From Allacma fusca (taxonomy: Eukaryota; Arthropoda; Collembola; Symphypleona; Sminthuridae), in assembly GCA_947179485.1 (NCBI GenBank), contig OX359250.1:30328654-30392653 (forward strand): a stretch of DNA of 64,000 bases, read 5' to 3'. This document shows, in pieces, positions 11,773 to 22,325 of this stretch. Position numbers and translations under genes: made by a program. Below the pieces are notes generated by a model. It made no database searches. It was not told the origin of the DNA and was given only the letters and a program-made list of their open reading frames with translations. Position 1 is the first letter of the stretch; the number at the start of each line of letters is the position of its first letter.

Positions 11773-11841
11773 GAAAATACATGTAAAACGTTTTACAAAC
11801 TAGTTTTACATTTTTAATACCCAATTTTATAATATAACCAT

Positions 11842-12852
11842 CTAAGACTGAGCTTTATTAATTCGGTACACGCAAAATATTTCATCGGGATCTGGGAATC
11901 CAGTGAGAAGAGTTTTATCAACAACAGGGCTCACCGGGCTAACCCAGCTACTAATAATATTCTCTAAGCCCAGTGGTACCAGTAATGTTTCCAAATCTGG
12001 ATTAGTGACGAAGATACTCCCTGGCTTTAGTGTCTCCCTTAGAAATAGCCATATCTGCTTCTGAACATCCAAGGGAGCAAAATACTCCAGTACATTATTA
12101 AAAACAACCACATCAACCTCTTGGAGTAACTGTGCCTGTGTTAGTAAATCCGCATTCACAATCTTTACTCGGTCACTCAGTTTGTGCTGGGCAATTATAG
12201 AGCCCAAAATCTGACAAGTGTCACTATTCAGCTCAACCCCATATATTTCCTTGACTTTGCTAAAGTAGTACGCCCCGTACAATATTGACCCCAGTCCTGA
12301 CCCGATATCAAGGAGCTTCAAGTTAGACAAATCTGGCAGTAAGAAAGTGAACAGCTGAATCATTGACTCCACAGACGCCGAATGCGATATCAGCGATTTT
12401 GGAAGGGTATTTGTTGATCCACAATCTTCGCACCGGTACGCCGAATCAAGATTATTGGAGCTAAGGGCGCTTTGAAGATCGGACTCAATAAATTGATTAT
12501 ATTCAATTATTTCTCCAGAAGTTCCATCTCTGGCTTCGCCACCCTTGTCCCTTGCCAGTATTAAGGCTCTCACGTCTGCCTGTATGGATTTCACGGTTTC
12601 TTCATGCATTTCCAGCAATGCTACGCTGTCTCTGAAGGCCTTCATTAATTCTGAGCTCGGATCATTAATCCCACCAGCGATTGATGTCTTCAGCCACTCC
12701 GTGTAGCTCATGTAGCAGCTCAGGGTTCCAGGGTCCCCGATCTCTCCTAATTGAATAAACAGGTCCAAGAAACAGGACTTGAGAGCTTCCAGTGTCCCCT
12801 CCTTAGACTGAGTTCTGAGAGATGACAAACTTTCTGGGTCAAACATTGCCAT
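11842..12852 (-). CDS. Class I SAM-dependent methyltransferase, intronless, unassigned subfamily
   Basis: A single uninterrupted exon of 336 residues. The frame stays open 11 codons further upstream, to 12885, without an ATG, so the first ATG (12852; second at 12846) is taken as start. The N-terminal 140 residues are helical-looking with no known domain. CEDC at 141-144 may bind metal. Residues 178-340 look like a Rossmann methyltransferase: motif I LLDIGSGLG (180-188), acidic GVEL (205-208) at the end of strand 2 for the ribose hydroxyls, DRVKIVNADLL (227-237), then DVVVFNNVLEYF (247-258) in the motif IV position. The substrate cannot be told; the NN-EYF signature does not match protein arginine or DNA methyltransferases that I recognise. 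The gene converges on MTG2 and is probably ubiquitous housekeeping, by inference from packing. Confidence 0.88.
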   Translation of the reverse strand: MAMFDPESLSSLRTQSKEGTLEALKSCFLDLFIQLGEIGDPGTLSCYMSYTEWLKTSIAGGINDPSSELMKAFRDSVALLEMHEETVKSIQADVRALILARDKGGEARDGTSGEIIEYNQFIESDLQSALSSNNLDSAYRCEDCGSTNTLPKSLISHSASVESMIQLFTFLLPDLSNLKLLDIGSGLGSILYGAYYFSKVKEIYGVELNSDTCQILGSIIAQHKLSDRVKIVNADLLTQAQLLQEVDVVVFNNVLEYFAPLDVQKQIWLFLRETLKPGSIFVTNPDLETLLVPLGLENIISSWVSPVSPVVDKTLLTGFPDPDEIFCVYRINKAQS

Positions 12853-13620
12853 TTTAAATTGTAGCCTCCTCCGACCCCTGACCAAAATTCCTTTCCTCCT
12901 GAATCTATCAATTAATTTAAAACGTTTTTAATACAATTTAATAACTGTATTCCATGAGATTTTTTAATTAATAACATTTAATTGTGTACTTACTACAAAT
13001 GTTAAAAACTTACGGATTTCGATGTGGTCAGCTACTTTCAAAGAAGTAATAATTATCCCGTTATTGTTATAAAATTATTTCCAACAAGCCTAGCACGTGC
13101 TTATTTGTTAGTTACAATTTCTAAACTTAACATTTCACATAGGTATGTTTTTAATGATATTTTACAAAATAAAGTATTTACGCGCCAGAACACAAGGACG
13201 TCAGCGTTAGGTGTAGTTTATCTGAACGTGGGAATGGTAAGGGCAAAAAGTCTCGAAATATTTTTTATAAATAATATTTAAATTACTGAATTAAGGCTAC
13301 GACTTTTATATTTTTATAAAATTTTAAGTGTCAATCTACAAGTTATGGCCATTTTAGTTTGAGCACGACATCGTATATACTGATAATTGTAAGTTCTATT
13401 GTTGTTACTTAATTGTTAATTGAGTTTTAAATTATTTCCTTGTAATTTAATATGAGCAGGTACTTAATGATGAATAAATCAGGATTATTGTATTCATAAT
13501 ATTACGATACGGTAGTAAGCAACAAAGAGTGATTGGTAATATCACGGTGGCTTTTTTATTATTAATTCTCACAGTGCCCCAATGTACATATGTAATGCGG
13601 ACGTTATAAGTACATATGTG

Positions 13621-13800
13621 GAACAAAATGAATGTCACCCCCTAGCACACGCAAGGGAGGAACTCACATAATATTTGATTCCCACAGTTTGTAGTCAATT
13701 CTTTCCCAGATTTTCTAAAAAACATTTCATCAACCTCGGTCAATTTTTGTGGTTACATGAGTGAGGAACGTGAAGCATAGTCGGATTTTTTAAGCTTAAA
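13621..13800 (+). repeat. Repeat family R1, copy 3 (left arm only)
   Basis: Matches the first 200 bp of the R1 copies: CACCCCCT, ACTCACATAATATTTGATTCCC, CAGTTTGTAG, TTTTCTAAAAAACATTTCATC, GGTCAATTTT and AAGCATAGTCGGATTT occur in the same order and spacing as at 4620-4800. After 13800 the similarity fades, so only one arm is recognisable. Its presence outside the first 7 kb shows that the family is dispersed rather than a local duplication. Confidence 0.65.
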
Positions 13801-14156
13801 GAAAGAGAAAATTAGTTCTCAATAAAACTTACATTTTTGATTCCTGCAGCCGCCAGTTTTTTTCGTTCATATTACACTCAAATGAAACCCCATCAAATTT
13901 GCTAGAAGCTCAGCTTTTCGGAATATTATTATAACAGCTTTAGGTATGCCATGAAATAATTATAATTCAGTTTTATTTTTCGGGTCTTCCTCGGTTCCAA
14001 CCTTCCATTTATAATTTCGGAAAACAAACTTGTAGTATTTAGTTTAAATTATTACTTGTCCGTTTATAGTCCGGTTGCCAAATAATCTGAAGGACAAATT
14101 CTCCCAGTAAGTTAGAAGACCTTAGCCGCGTGGAAAAAACATTTAAATCCGGGCAG

Positions 14157-14187
14157 GTTAACCCTTGATATATTTAAAAGGGTTAAC
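14157..14187. repeat. Perfect 10-bp hairpin, 11-nt loop
   Basis: GTTAACCCTT (14157-14166) and AAGGGTTAAC (14178-14187) are exact reverse complements around an A/T loop. No gene adjoins it, so a terminator-like function is not implied. Confidence 0.8.
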
Positions 14188-15540
14188 TATGACAATCTCC
14201 ATTTAAAGCGTACTTAGTACATAATAATTTAATGTCAGAATTGTAGTGGAGATTAAATTCGGAAATGTTAAATAACAATGGTACATTTTGAGTTTATCAT
14301 GTAAATCTAACAAACCGGCGAGAAATCTGAAAAGTGAGAAGTTGGCTCTCGGGGTTGGTTTTACAAGTACATAGTAACTAATTTAGAACATAAAACTTCC
14401 CCCTTGATGATTTTTATCGTCTGTTGACGGATTAACTTGCTACCCGGCCTTCGATAGCTCACGAAGAAATTGACACAGAATACTAAATGCACCTCATTAG
14501 ATCCTATCGTACCACATAATGATGGATAATGTCATGAATATTTACCATGTACTCTCCCCCTATGACAGAGTTTCTTACAAGATAATTTTTCTTATAGGGG
14601 CAAAAACATTGGAACACCTTATGTTAATTTTTATGTTTACAAGCGCATGTTATCATCATTATAAGAGTCAAAGCAGTTTTTAGGAGTGTTCGTATAAGAC
14701 AGTGAACTGTATCAAGTACAAACTATACGCATGACTTCGGACATCAATATGTGAACCATCAGGATAAAGTAGTCCCTAGCCCATTTTGACTCAATAAAAG
14801 CTGGATATAGTGAACGCATAGTTAGATAGCCAGGACATACCTGGACGTGTATTATGCACTCACACTCCTCTCGTAATCAATTACAACGCTTAATGTTTGA
14901 ATTCCTGAAGTAATTGCAATCTCATGGAAAGCTTGAGTGCTCTCATAGCCCTCTCGTACCTATCAATAATGGCTGGATGGGAGAAGCTGCGATTTCCGTT
15001 TCGTAATGCGATTTTAAAAAAAAAAAACAATTATTGTAGCAGTCCTCTTTAAATCTGCCTGAATGTACCTCAAGGTACCTTATTTTCTTCAAAAATATCC
15101 GTTTGTCATTTCATTTCTTAGAAATAGAGAGAGGACTTTATGGATTGACCAAGGCTAATGTTGAAATTTTGAAAAATCTTCAAAAAGGTTGTGCAATTTC
15201 TGCGTTTTGTAGCCCAAAGTACAGCAAAATTCAATACATTTACAGTATTTTAGGTTTTCATGTTTGATATGTTGGATATTAATGAAGGGAGTTCGTACTT
15301 CGGGAACTTTCGAACAGTATATTACAGACTAAAGGACGCTTCATCTTTTTTCCCCCTACCCCATATAAGGACCCTGGTGAAATACATGATTCCTTCAAGA
15401 TTTTAAAGAATTCTTTCTTGGATTTAAAAAAACTTATTTAATTGAATTTCATTAAATTTAGATACTCCAAGAGTTAATCATACTAAGCAACTGTAGAAAG
15501 TTTTTTTGTACAGAATTTCATTCTAGACAGGCAAAAGCAA

Positions 15541-15745
15541 ACTGAGACTCCAAGGTTCAGGTTTCTATCTACCGTAACGTCGAGAGGGAAAAGTGAAAGG
15601 GTACTTAATGTTTTGGGACACTTTTAAAGCGTCCATGCGTTCTACTCTCGCATGCCAATGGCAATCTTCGCATCGGAACCTTGTGTTTTCCAGTAGCAGA
15701 AGGGATCGACTAAATGATACACAACACACTCCCAACATGAAGGAT
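15541..15745. repeat. Duplicated block A
   Basis: Aligns with block B about 1.15 kb downstream. Common strings include GAAAGGGTACTTA, TAATGTTTTGGGACACTTTTA, GCGTCCAT, TTCAGGTT/TACAGGTT and ACACTCCCA in the same order with small indels. The two are diverged, so this is an old duplication or two insertions of the same element. No gene-like frame is shared by the two copies. Confidence 0.7.
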
Positions 15746-16701
15746 GCCTTATATGAAAATTTTTTCTCTGCAGGTAAAACATGTGAGCTTATTCCCGTTA
15801 AGCACAAACCTTCAAATAAGCTTCTTTTGAAAAAATGAGGTAGCAAAGACTTATGGCAGAATTATTTTAAAGACCAAACACATATTTATATACGCTAGGC
15901 TAATAGGTTGGCGTTACGGAGTCGTGGATGTTGCCTCCAAAGTTGCAAAGAAGTTGGAGTGTAATGGGCCAGTGCTTACACGGGGGACTCATATTTTCAT
16001 CATGAACAGAATAATATTTGGAAATATGATTGCAAATGAAATTTGATCCAATGAAATAGTTTGGAGGACAATACTACCCTTCCTTTCCAAAAACGATTGG
16101 AAGTTTACAAGATTTGGACCTCGATGTGCACACTCATGATAACGTGAACACAAATTAATTTTTGAACATTCAGCGAATGTGAGTGAATGAACTAATGAAA
16201 ACATGTTTTCCAGAAATTTTAATTTAACCTTCAAAGCACACTGCTCGGGGGTTGCCATAATAAGCGCTCGATTCCTCGTGTTTTCCCTGACGCTTAACTC
16301 AATTTGTTGCAGTGTGTATAAAAATGATTATTATATTTCCAGTGCGGGATGAAGATCACCGTTTAAGAGACTGTCTCGACGTGGTCATAATGACCCATGG
16401 GGAAAAATCACATTTATGTTGGCCGGGAAGCCAAATTTTATTATTCAAGTAAGTCTATCTTTTACTTAAAATAACTATGTGAACTTAAAAGTCTTCAGAT
16501 TTCTGAAAAGGGGAATTTTAAAAGAAACGAATAAAACTTAGCTGCTTGATGACGTGATGATTTTGGGGACCAGAGCTTCAGAGGGGTTCTGTTCCTAACT
16601 TTTACAATGCATGAGTAGGATCAAGTAAACGTTTCGAACGTAGCACTGAAACAGTGTTTAATAAAAACGGTCGGAGAGTACATATTGGATCCACATGAAA
16701 A

Positions 16702-16893
16702 CATAAAGTGAGGCTCCCAAGGTACAGGTTATCGTAAGGTTGAGGGGAAAAAATGAAAGGGTACTTACAACTAATGTTTTGGGACACTTTTATGCGTCCA
16801 TACGCCGTACTCTGTACTGATGCATGGCAGCAGAAACCTTCACACTGGCAGCAGGGATTGACATACATACAGTACACTCCCACCAGAGGAGTT
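16702..16893. repeat. Duplicated block B
   Basis: Second copy of the block at 15541-15745, same orientation. It carries an extra 'CAACTAATG'-type insertion within the shared ACTTA..TTTTGGGACAC core and a different 3' end. It may be a short non-autonomous element; ends and target-site duplications could not be fixed by eye. Confidence 0.7.
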
Positions 16894-18958
16894 CTTGGGA
16901 ACCTGTCCCATTACAACCCTTATTATTCTCTCTAAATAATGTAGTATACAAATAAATAACTAAAATTTGACTTACAAAGATACCTTGGTAACATCATTTC
17001 ATTTTAAGAGCCAAATTCTAGTTTTCTTATAAAGAGAGTGTTCGAATAAATATTCATTTCTAGAAAAATTCCCAAGTACATACAAAGGTTTCAATATTAA
17101 TCAACCTGAACGTATCTATATGTATGAAGGGAAGAATTAATTAATAATTTACATGATAATAGCAATAAATTCGAATAGAAAAAATTGATCTTCAGGCCTG
17201 TCCACAGGATTATTTTGGCAAAAGTAACTCAGTAATTTTATTGTTTATTTACGTAAATTAATAATAATAATTTATAAAATTAGCAAACTTGTTCATTCTA
17301 TCGTAGGAAATTTAAATGGCTTTAAAATAAGCTTGTGAAACACTTGTGCTGTAAATTTTAGGCTGATGAGCAAAACTTTAAAGAATGTTTTCACGTCAAC
17401 GTACAACTTTTAACCAAATATTGCAAACCAGGGGTGCAGTCATAAACCGAACTATTTAAAATATATTCGAGCATCAGAAGTGTAGAATCCCTTCCTCCGT
17501 TCTTAATTGCAAACAACCTATCCTATCCTGCCGGTTTAATCCAGTTAATCAGGACTCCGGACTCTGTACGCACGGAGAAGTGACTTGTATCAGGCTTAAA
17601 TCCTCTTATTTCTTAGATTAGAATATCGCTCATAACTTTGTGAATATGAACCTTATCGCAATGAAAAACTATGTGTACATCCGCATTAAAATTTCACACA
17701 AGCCTTCTAAAATTGTATGGCGTCATTAGATCTCGGAGAACCTGTAGTTTCCTTTAAGCACTCTGTACTCTTAGTACCCCTGAATTGTTCAACAATTGGT
17801 TCGTGTAAGGTTTTAAGCAGTTCAGAAATTATAATCACGGAGTATTTGGAGCTATGGGTGTTGAAAGGATTGCACATTAAGGATTTAACATCTTCCTAGC
17901 AAAACTTGACCCTGTTAACATTAAACCGGACCATAAAGTCAAGTTTGAATGTGTTCAAAATTTGGCTGAAGTACAATATTTTTGGTATCTTTATGCATCA
18001 TTTTCTGGTTAGAGCGTTTATATATCAAAGTCGGACGTCACGTTCTTTTTCCCATGGCTGAAGATAACCATACTGCATTCTTTTAAATAGTACAGCGTCT
18101 TGGCCTTGTCGTGATTTCAATATCTACAGCAAGGACCCGTTGCTATGTTTCCGTAATATGTGAAGATAAAGGGCGAAAAAACTTGCTTCGAGGATGGGCA
18201 ATAAATCAACTTACAGGAAATCCAATAGTAGTTGTTACTTTTTGAGTGTGCTCATATGTAGATGGTGTTAATTTTAATGCCAGCAGCCATCCAGGCTATT
18301 CAGTCTTACGGACTTAAAGCTTAAAAACCTGATTCGATAATTTTAACAATAATAAGCCACTTTTCTTAATTTTTTTTTATTGAGGAGATTTTGTTATATC
18401 AATTTCAATGAAACGTTTGTAGAGACCTTGTTGGAGGCCTGGCTATAAATTTCAACAAGACGTACACAAATAGAAATAATCTATTCCAAACAAATTCAGT
18501 TGACTAGATATGATTTATATTATATTAAGATTATATTATATTAGATGATTTTAGAGAGTTTTCAGAATCAGTGTTATCGAAGAAAGATCGATTGGAATTT
18601 CTTAGATGTGTTTTGTACCCTCCCCTGAATTTGTTGACGGCTCCTCTCCAGATGAAGATTTTTGAGAAATTGGGAACAAAAAATGCAGTTATATAATTCA
18701 TCGGGTGTAATATCATCACTGTGTTAATTTTTGATGGTCCTACGGTACATATGTTTTGATGCAGTTGGATGCGTCGTTGAAACCAAAACCAAAGTCATTG
18801 ACATGGTTACAGAGTAACCGCAGACAGCAATTATAACCTACTGTAGTAGTGTCAAGTGGCTGTAAAACCCCTGTGAGGTCAATGATTGAAGGCTTTCCGA
18901 CACTTTCAATTTGTTTCATGTAATAATCCGGTGAAGCTCATCTTGAGCATGTATTGTA

Positions 18959-19007
18959 TAATAGTTATTTTTTGTGGGAACAGGCATCCCACAAAAAATA
19001 ATTATTA
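18959..19007. repeat. 21-bp near-perfect hairpin with 7-nt loop
   Basis: Left arm 18959-18979 and right arm 18987-19007 are reverse complements at 20 of 21 positions. The inner 15 pairs (TTATTTTTTGTGGGA with its complement) are perfect, around the loop ACAGGCA. Possibilities are a miniature inverted-repeat remnant, a small structured RNA or a cruciform-prone site. No neighbouring gene explains it. Confidence 0.8.
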
Positions 19008-21560
19008 TTATTTCCTCATTCTCCAATTACAAGCTCAGCTGAGGTAGTTTGTTTGCTGCCTCCCTAAAGACGACATGAAAAATAGCATGCTAATGAAATG
19101 TCAGTAGTGGTAAATGTAACTTCAAATTTATACTGTTTTATTCAACTTTTGAACAAAATGGAATACATGAGAGAAAGTATCGATTGATGGACATTATTAA
19201 ATTAGTTGTCGAAGAGGAAGGAGTTTTGCTAAATCATAATATTGTCTGAATGCAAAAGACGTGAAAATATTACCAGCTACACAAATATCTGCAATTTATT
19301 ATCATTAAGTGAATGTACTCTTTATCAACGTCTCCTCGTGTTGTACAACTATCCATTATATACACTTTGGATAATATTGCTTAAAAGTATTAAAAAAAAT
19401 AAATGAACTATAAAAATAATACAAAAGTCATTACATTTGCTAGTACATGTTTATATTATATTCTATTGTATATATCCTCTCTAATAATACGCAGGTAAAT
19501 TCTCACACGACACTCCAGTATGGTTTGCACGCTTTGCAGAAAACATTTCGGATTTTAGATTCCTCTTTCCCTTCAAATCCGCTGTCAGTTTGTTTCGATA
19601 CTACAAATCTCAATTGACCATTGGTTCTTCATGCGACATGCTATATAGTGGTACATGTCTGCATATATACTGTAGATTAGTACTTTTAATTGATTGCTTG
19701 CAACTAGTTCTCACAATACCCCTGTGCATTAGACATCTTACTCCACTCCCATAATTTTTAGTTCCGGAACTTGGGTCTCGTACATACTTTTTATTTTATT
19801 TCCTACATGATTTTAGGTCCCAGAGCTATTTTTTTCCCATTGGATTGTTTTTTTTTCAAATTTCATTCCCTAGTCCTTTTACAGTACGGAGTATAATTTA
19901 GACTGATTCATCAAAGCTTCCTATGTATCTATCTGGTGGTTATTACGCTAGTAACGCTTGCACACTTCATCTGCTGGTATGAGCTAACTCCTGGAACTAT
20001 TCAATGATTTGAGGAAGAATCTATTATCATTCCGGAATGTCATTAAAAGCAATAAAAATAGCTGGTTGGTACTATGTCCAATTATAATTATTACTCTGGA
20101 CAAAGGCCCACGTAGATTTTGTATATGTTAAGGCATAGGTGAACTTTTAAGTTACTTCACAAGAAAAGCATGCATTCAAAAAGACTATATATACAGAGTA
20201 CATTACTAACTTTGTTCTCGGACTTTGCAGATCATTAACATTTGTTTCAAAGTTTGCTTTCTGCACCCTTGTTGGCACATTAGAGATTTTCTTTTCAAAA
20301 AAAAAATGGAAGTACTATATATATATATAACTAACTTAAGTATACTTCTACTTGGTACATTGTTAAATAATCACTATGAAGTTGAATACATCTTTACTGT
20401 ATCTGTAACATGACGAGATATGTAATCACGTTTTAAGCTGAATCATGTAAAGGAAGAGTGTTGAAAAATTAATCAGCACAACCTGCTTTCTCAAACGTTG
20501 GCATTAAGTGTATAATTTACTAAACTTATATTTTTTAAGGGTCTCGTTTAGGGGTAGGGAGACCATTGTTCATTGAAGTTGGAACAGTTGTAGAAAAGAG
20601 CGCATTTTCCGTTCTGTGCCAGTCTGATTGGGAGTGTTCATGGAATCACTGAAAAACTTTCCTTAAAATTTGTTGTGCGCGATCACTGTCTGTATGCATA
20701 AGTTTACGTTTACCCCCGTAAACTCCACTGATATTTTTTTTTATTTGGTAGGATATATTCCATTACAAAATTATGTAGTAATTAGGGTTTTTGGGGAATT
20801 AATTCCTAATAAAAATATGAGTAGTAATGAAGTACATATAGCCCTTGGCTACAGTGAGAGTATAAGTATTAAATATATCACTCTTACAAAATACAGCACA
20901 AAATTATTTATACGTAATCATTTATCACCTCTAATATTGAGAAGGTATTATGGTACAACATCATTCATTGTTGATTGGATATATATATAAAATCTGGTAC
21001 AAAAAACTACGCTTTTTGTTGCTTTGCACAAAATTATTACTTCACAATCCCTTTAAAAACTCCATTTGGAAAGTGTAGGAGAACTATTTCCAATCAAAAC
21101 TCATGACCTCTTACATGTAGTTGCATGGTTGTGTCAATTATATCACAAGTTATTCTCAAATGCTAGAGATTATTCTACATAAAATGTACATTCCGTGGAG
21201 TAGTACAGAAGATGTGTCAAAATATTCAGATCCATGTAGAAAATTATAATTTAGCTATTCACAGCTTCCACTATGAGCATGTACGACCTGACATGCACAC
21301 TGACTTGGTAACAATATACTGAAGCTGCAATATAAGCTTACAAAAAAATCGGACAGCCCAACACATTTTAAGGACTAACAATAAGAATATAGGAATACAG
21401 AAACATTTACAGAAAAAGTATTCATCAAAACTACAGCAGTATCATATTGGAAGATCTTAAATATAGGACACGAAGGCATATATGATTATTACGCATGTAC
21501 ATTTTTTTTATCGTCAAAGGTTGCATTACACCGTGAGATAGTTACTCCAACTGTTAATAC

Positions 21561-21590
21561 AAATATATATAATTATAATTATATATATTT
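21561..21590. repeat. Perfect 30-bp A/T palindrome
   Basis: Every base from 21561 to 21590 is mirrored in the reverse complement (AAATATATATAATTA and its complement). It abuts the putative polyadenylation signals of the zinc-finger gene, just downstream of them on that strand. Confidence 0.85.
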
Positions 21591-21597
21591 ATTTATT
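21588..21597 (-). promoter_or_regulatory. Candidate polyadenylation signals of the zinc-finger gene
   Basis: The minus strand reads AATAAATAAA, two overlapping AATAAA hexamers, 729-738 bp after the zinc-finger stop codon. This would give a 3' UTR of about 0.75 kb. Other, non-canonical signals nearer the stop cannot be excluded. Confidence 0.4.
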
Positions 21598-22325
21598 ACC
21601 AAACTACAAAATAATAGTACTATTTTACTGCCTTAAAGTTACCTATGCAAGTAGAAACTCATCACTCAAGTAAACCTTTGTATCAAAACAATGTATTAAA
21701 AGACTAAAAAAAAAATATGGTAAGCGCTAAAATATAAGTTTATATCAAAGCAGAATGGAATCAACAAGAAATTAACAGTCCAAATCACACTCAATGATCG
21801 GAAAATGAATCAAGACTGAAGTAAGCACAAATATAACAAGAAAAATCCTAATGCTAAATATCTACTTATATGTACGTACTTTTTGCGGGCATCCCAGCAC
21901 CCTCCGACCATTACAAAATAAATTTGACTCTCGCATTTGTCTTAATGGATATACACAATACATACACAAAAAAAATAAAAATATATATGAAGGATCTATT
22001 ACGTAAAATAATATACAAACCATTTAGAATCTCAACTTTGTTCTTGTGATTTCACCCGAAAATAGAAAAAATTTCATGGCGAGCCAGTTTTAGACATGAG
22101 TCTGTGATGTACCATCGTACTTATAATTACTTAAAATTGTAAGAATAGATAATAAGGTACAAGACATAATCTCAGTTGCGTTCTTCCCTCCCTTAACAGT
22201 ACCATTAAGATTTTTTTGTAAAAAATATATACTTATTAATATTTAAGATACATAGATACAAAACATGGATAATTATTTATATAATTATGTTTTAAGAGTA
22301 CACCTACAAAAAATAGAATTTTTCA

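Larger units (their letters stand above)
12853..22325. other. Gene-free region between the methyltransferase and the zinc-finger gene
   Basis: Nine and a half kilobases with no credible coding frame. The left end should include the methyltransferase promoter and the right end (about 21580-22325) the 3' UTR of the zinc-finger gene. Inside are a third R1 repeat copy, a duplicated block at 15.5 and 16.7 kb, two clean hairpins and an AT palindrome, all listed separately. The two longest frames at 15565-15846 (both strands) are products of the duplicated block and share no known motif. The section 20.7-22.3 kb is notably A/T-rich. Confidence 0.65.

Noticed and set aside
12853-12885. Upstream extension of the methyltransferase frame by 11 codons
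   Set aside because: The extension has no ATG; its first codon would be TTG, which is not a normal start in a nuclear gene. The first ATG is at 12852.
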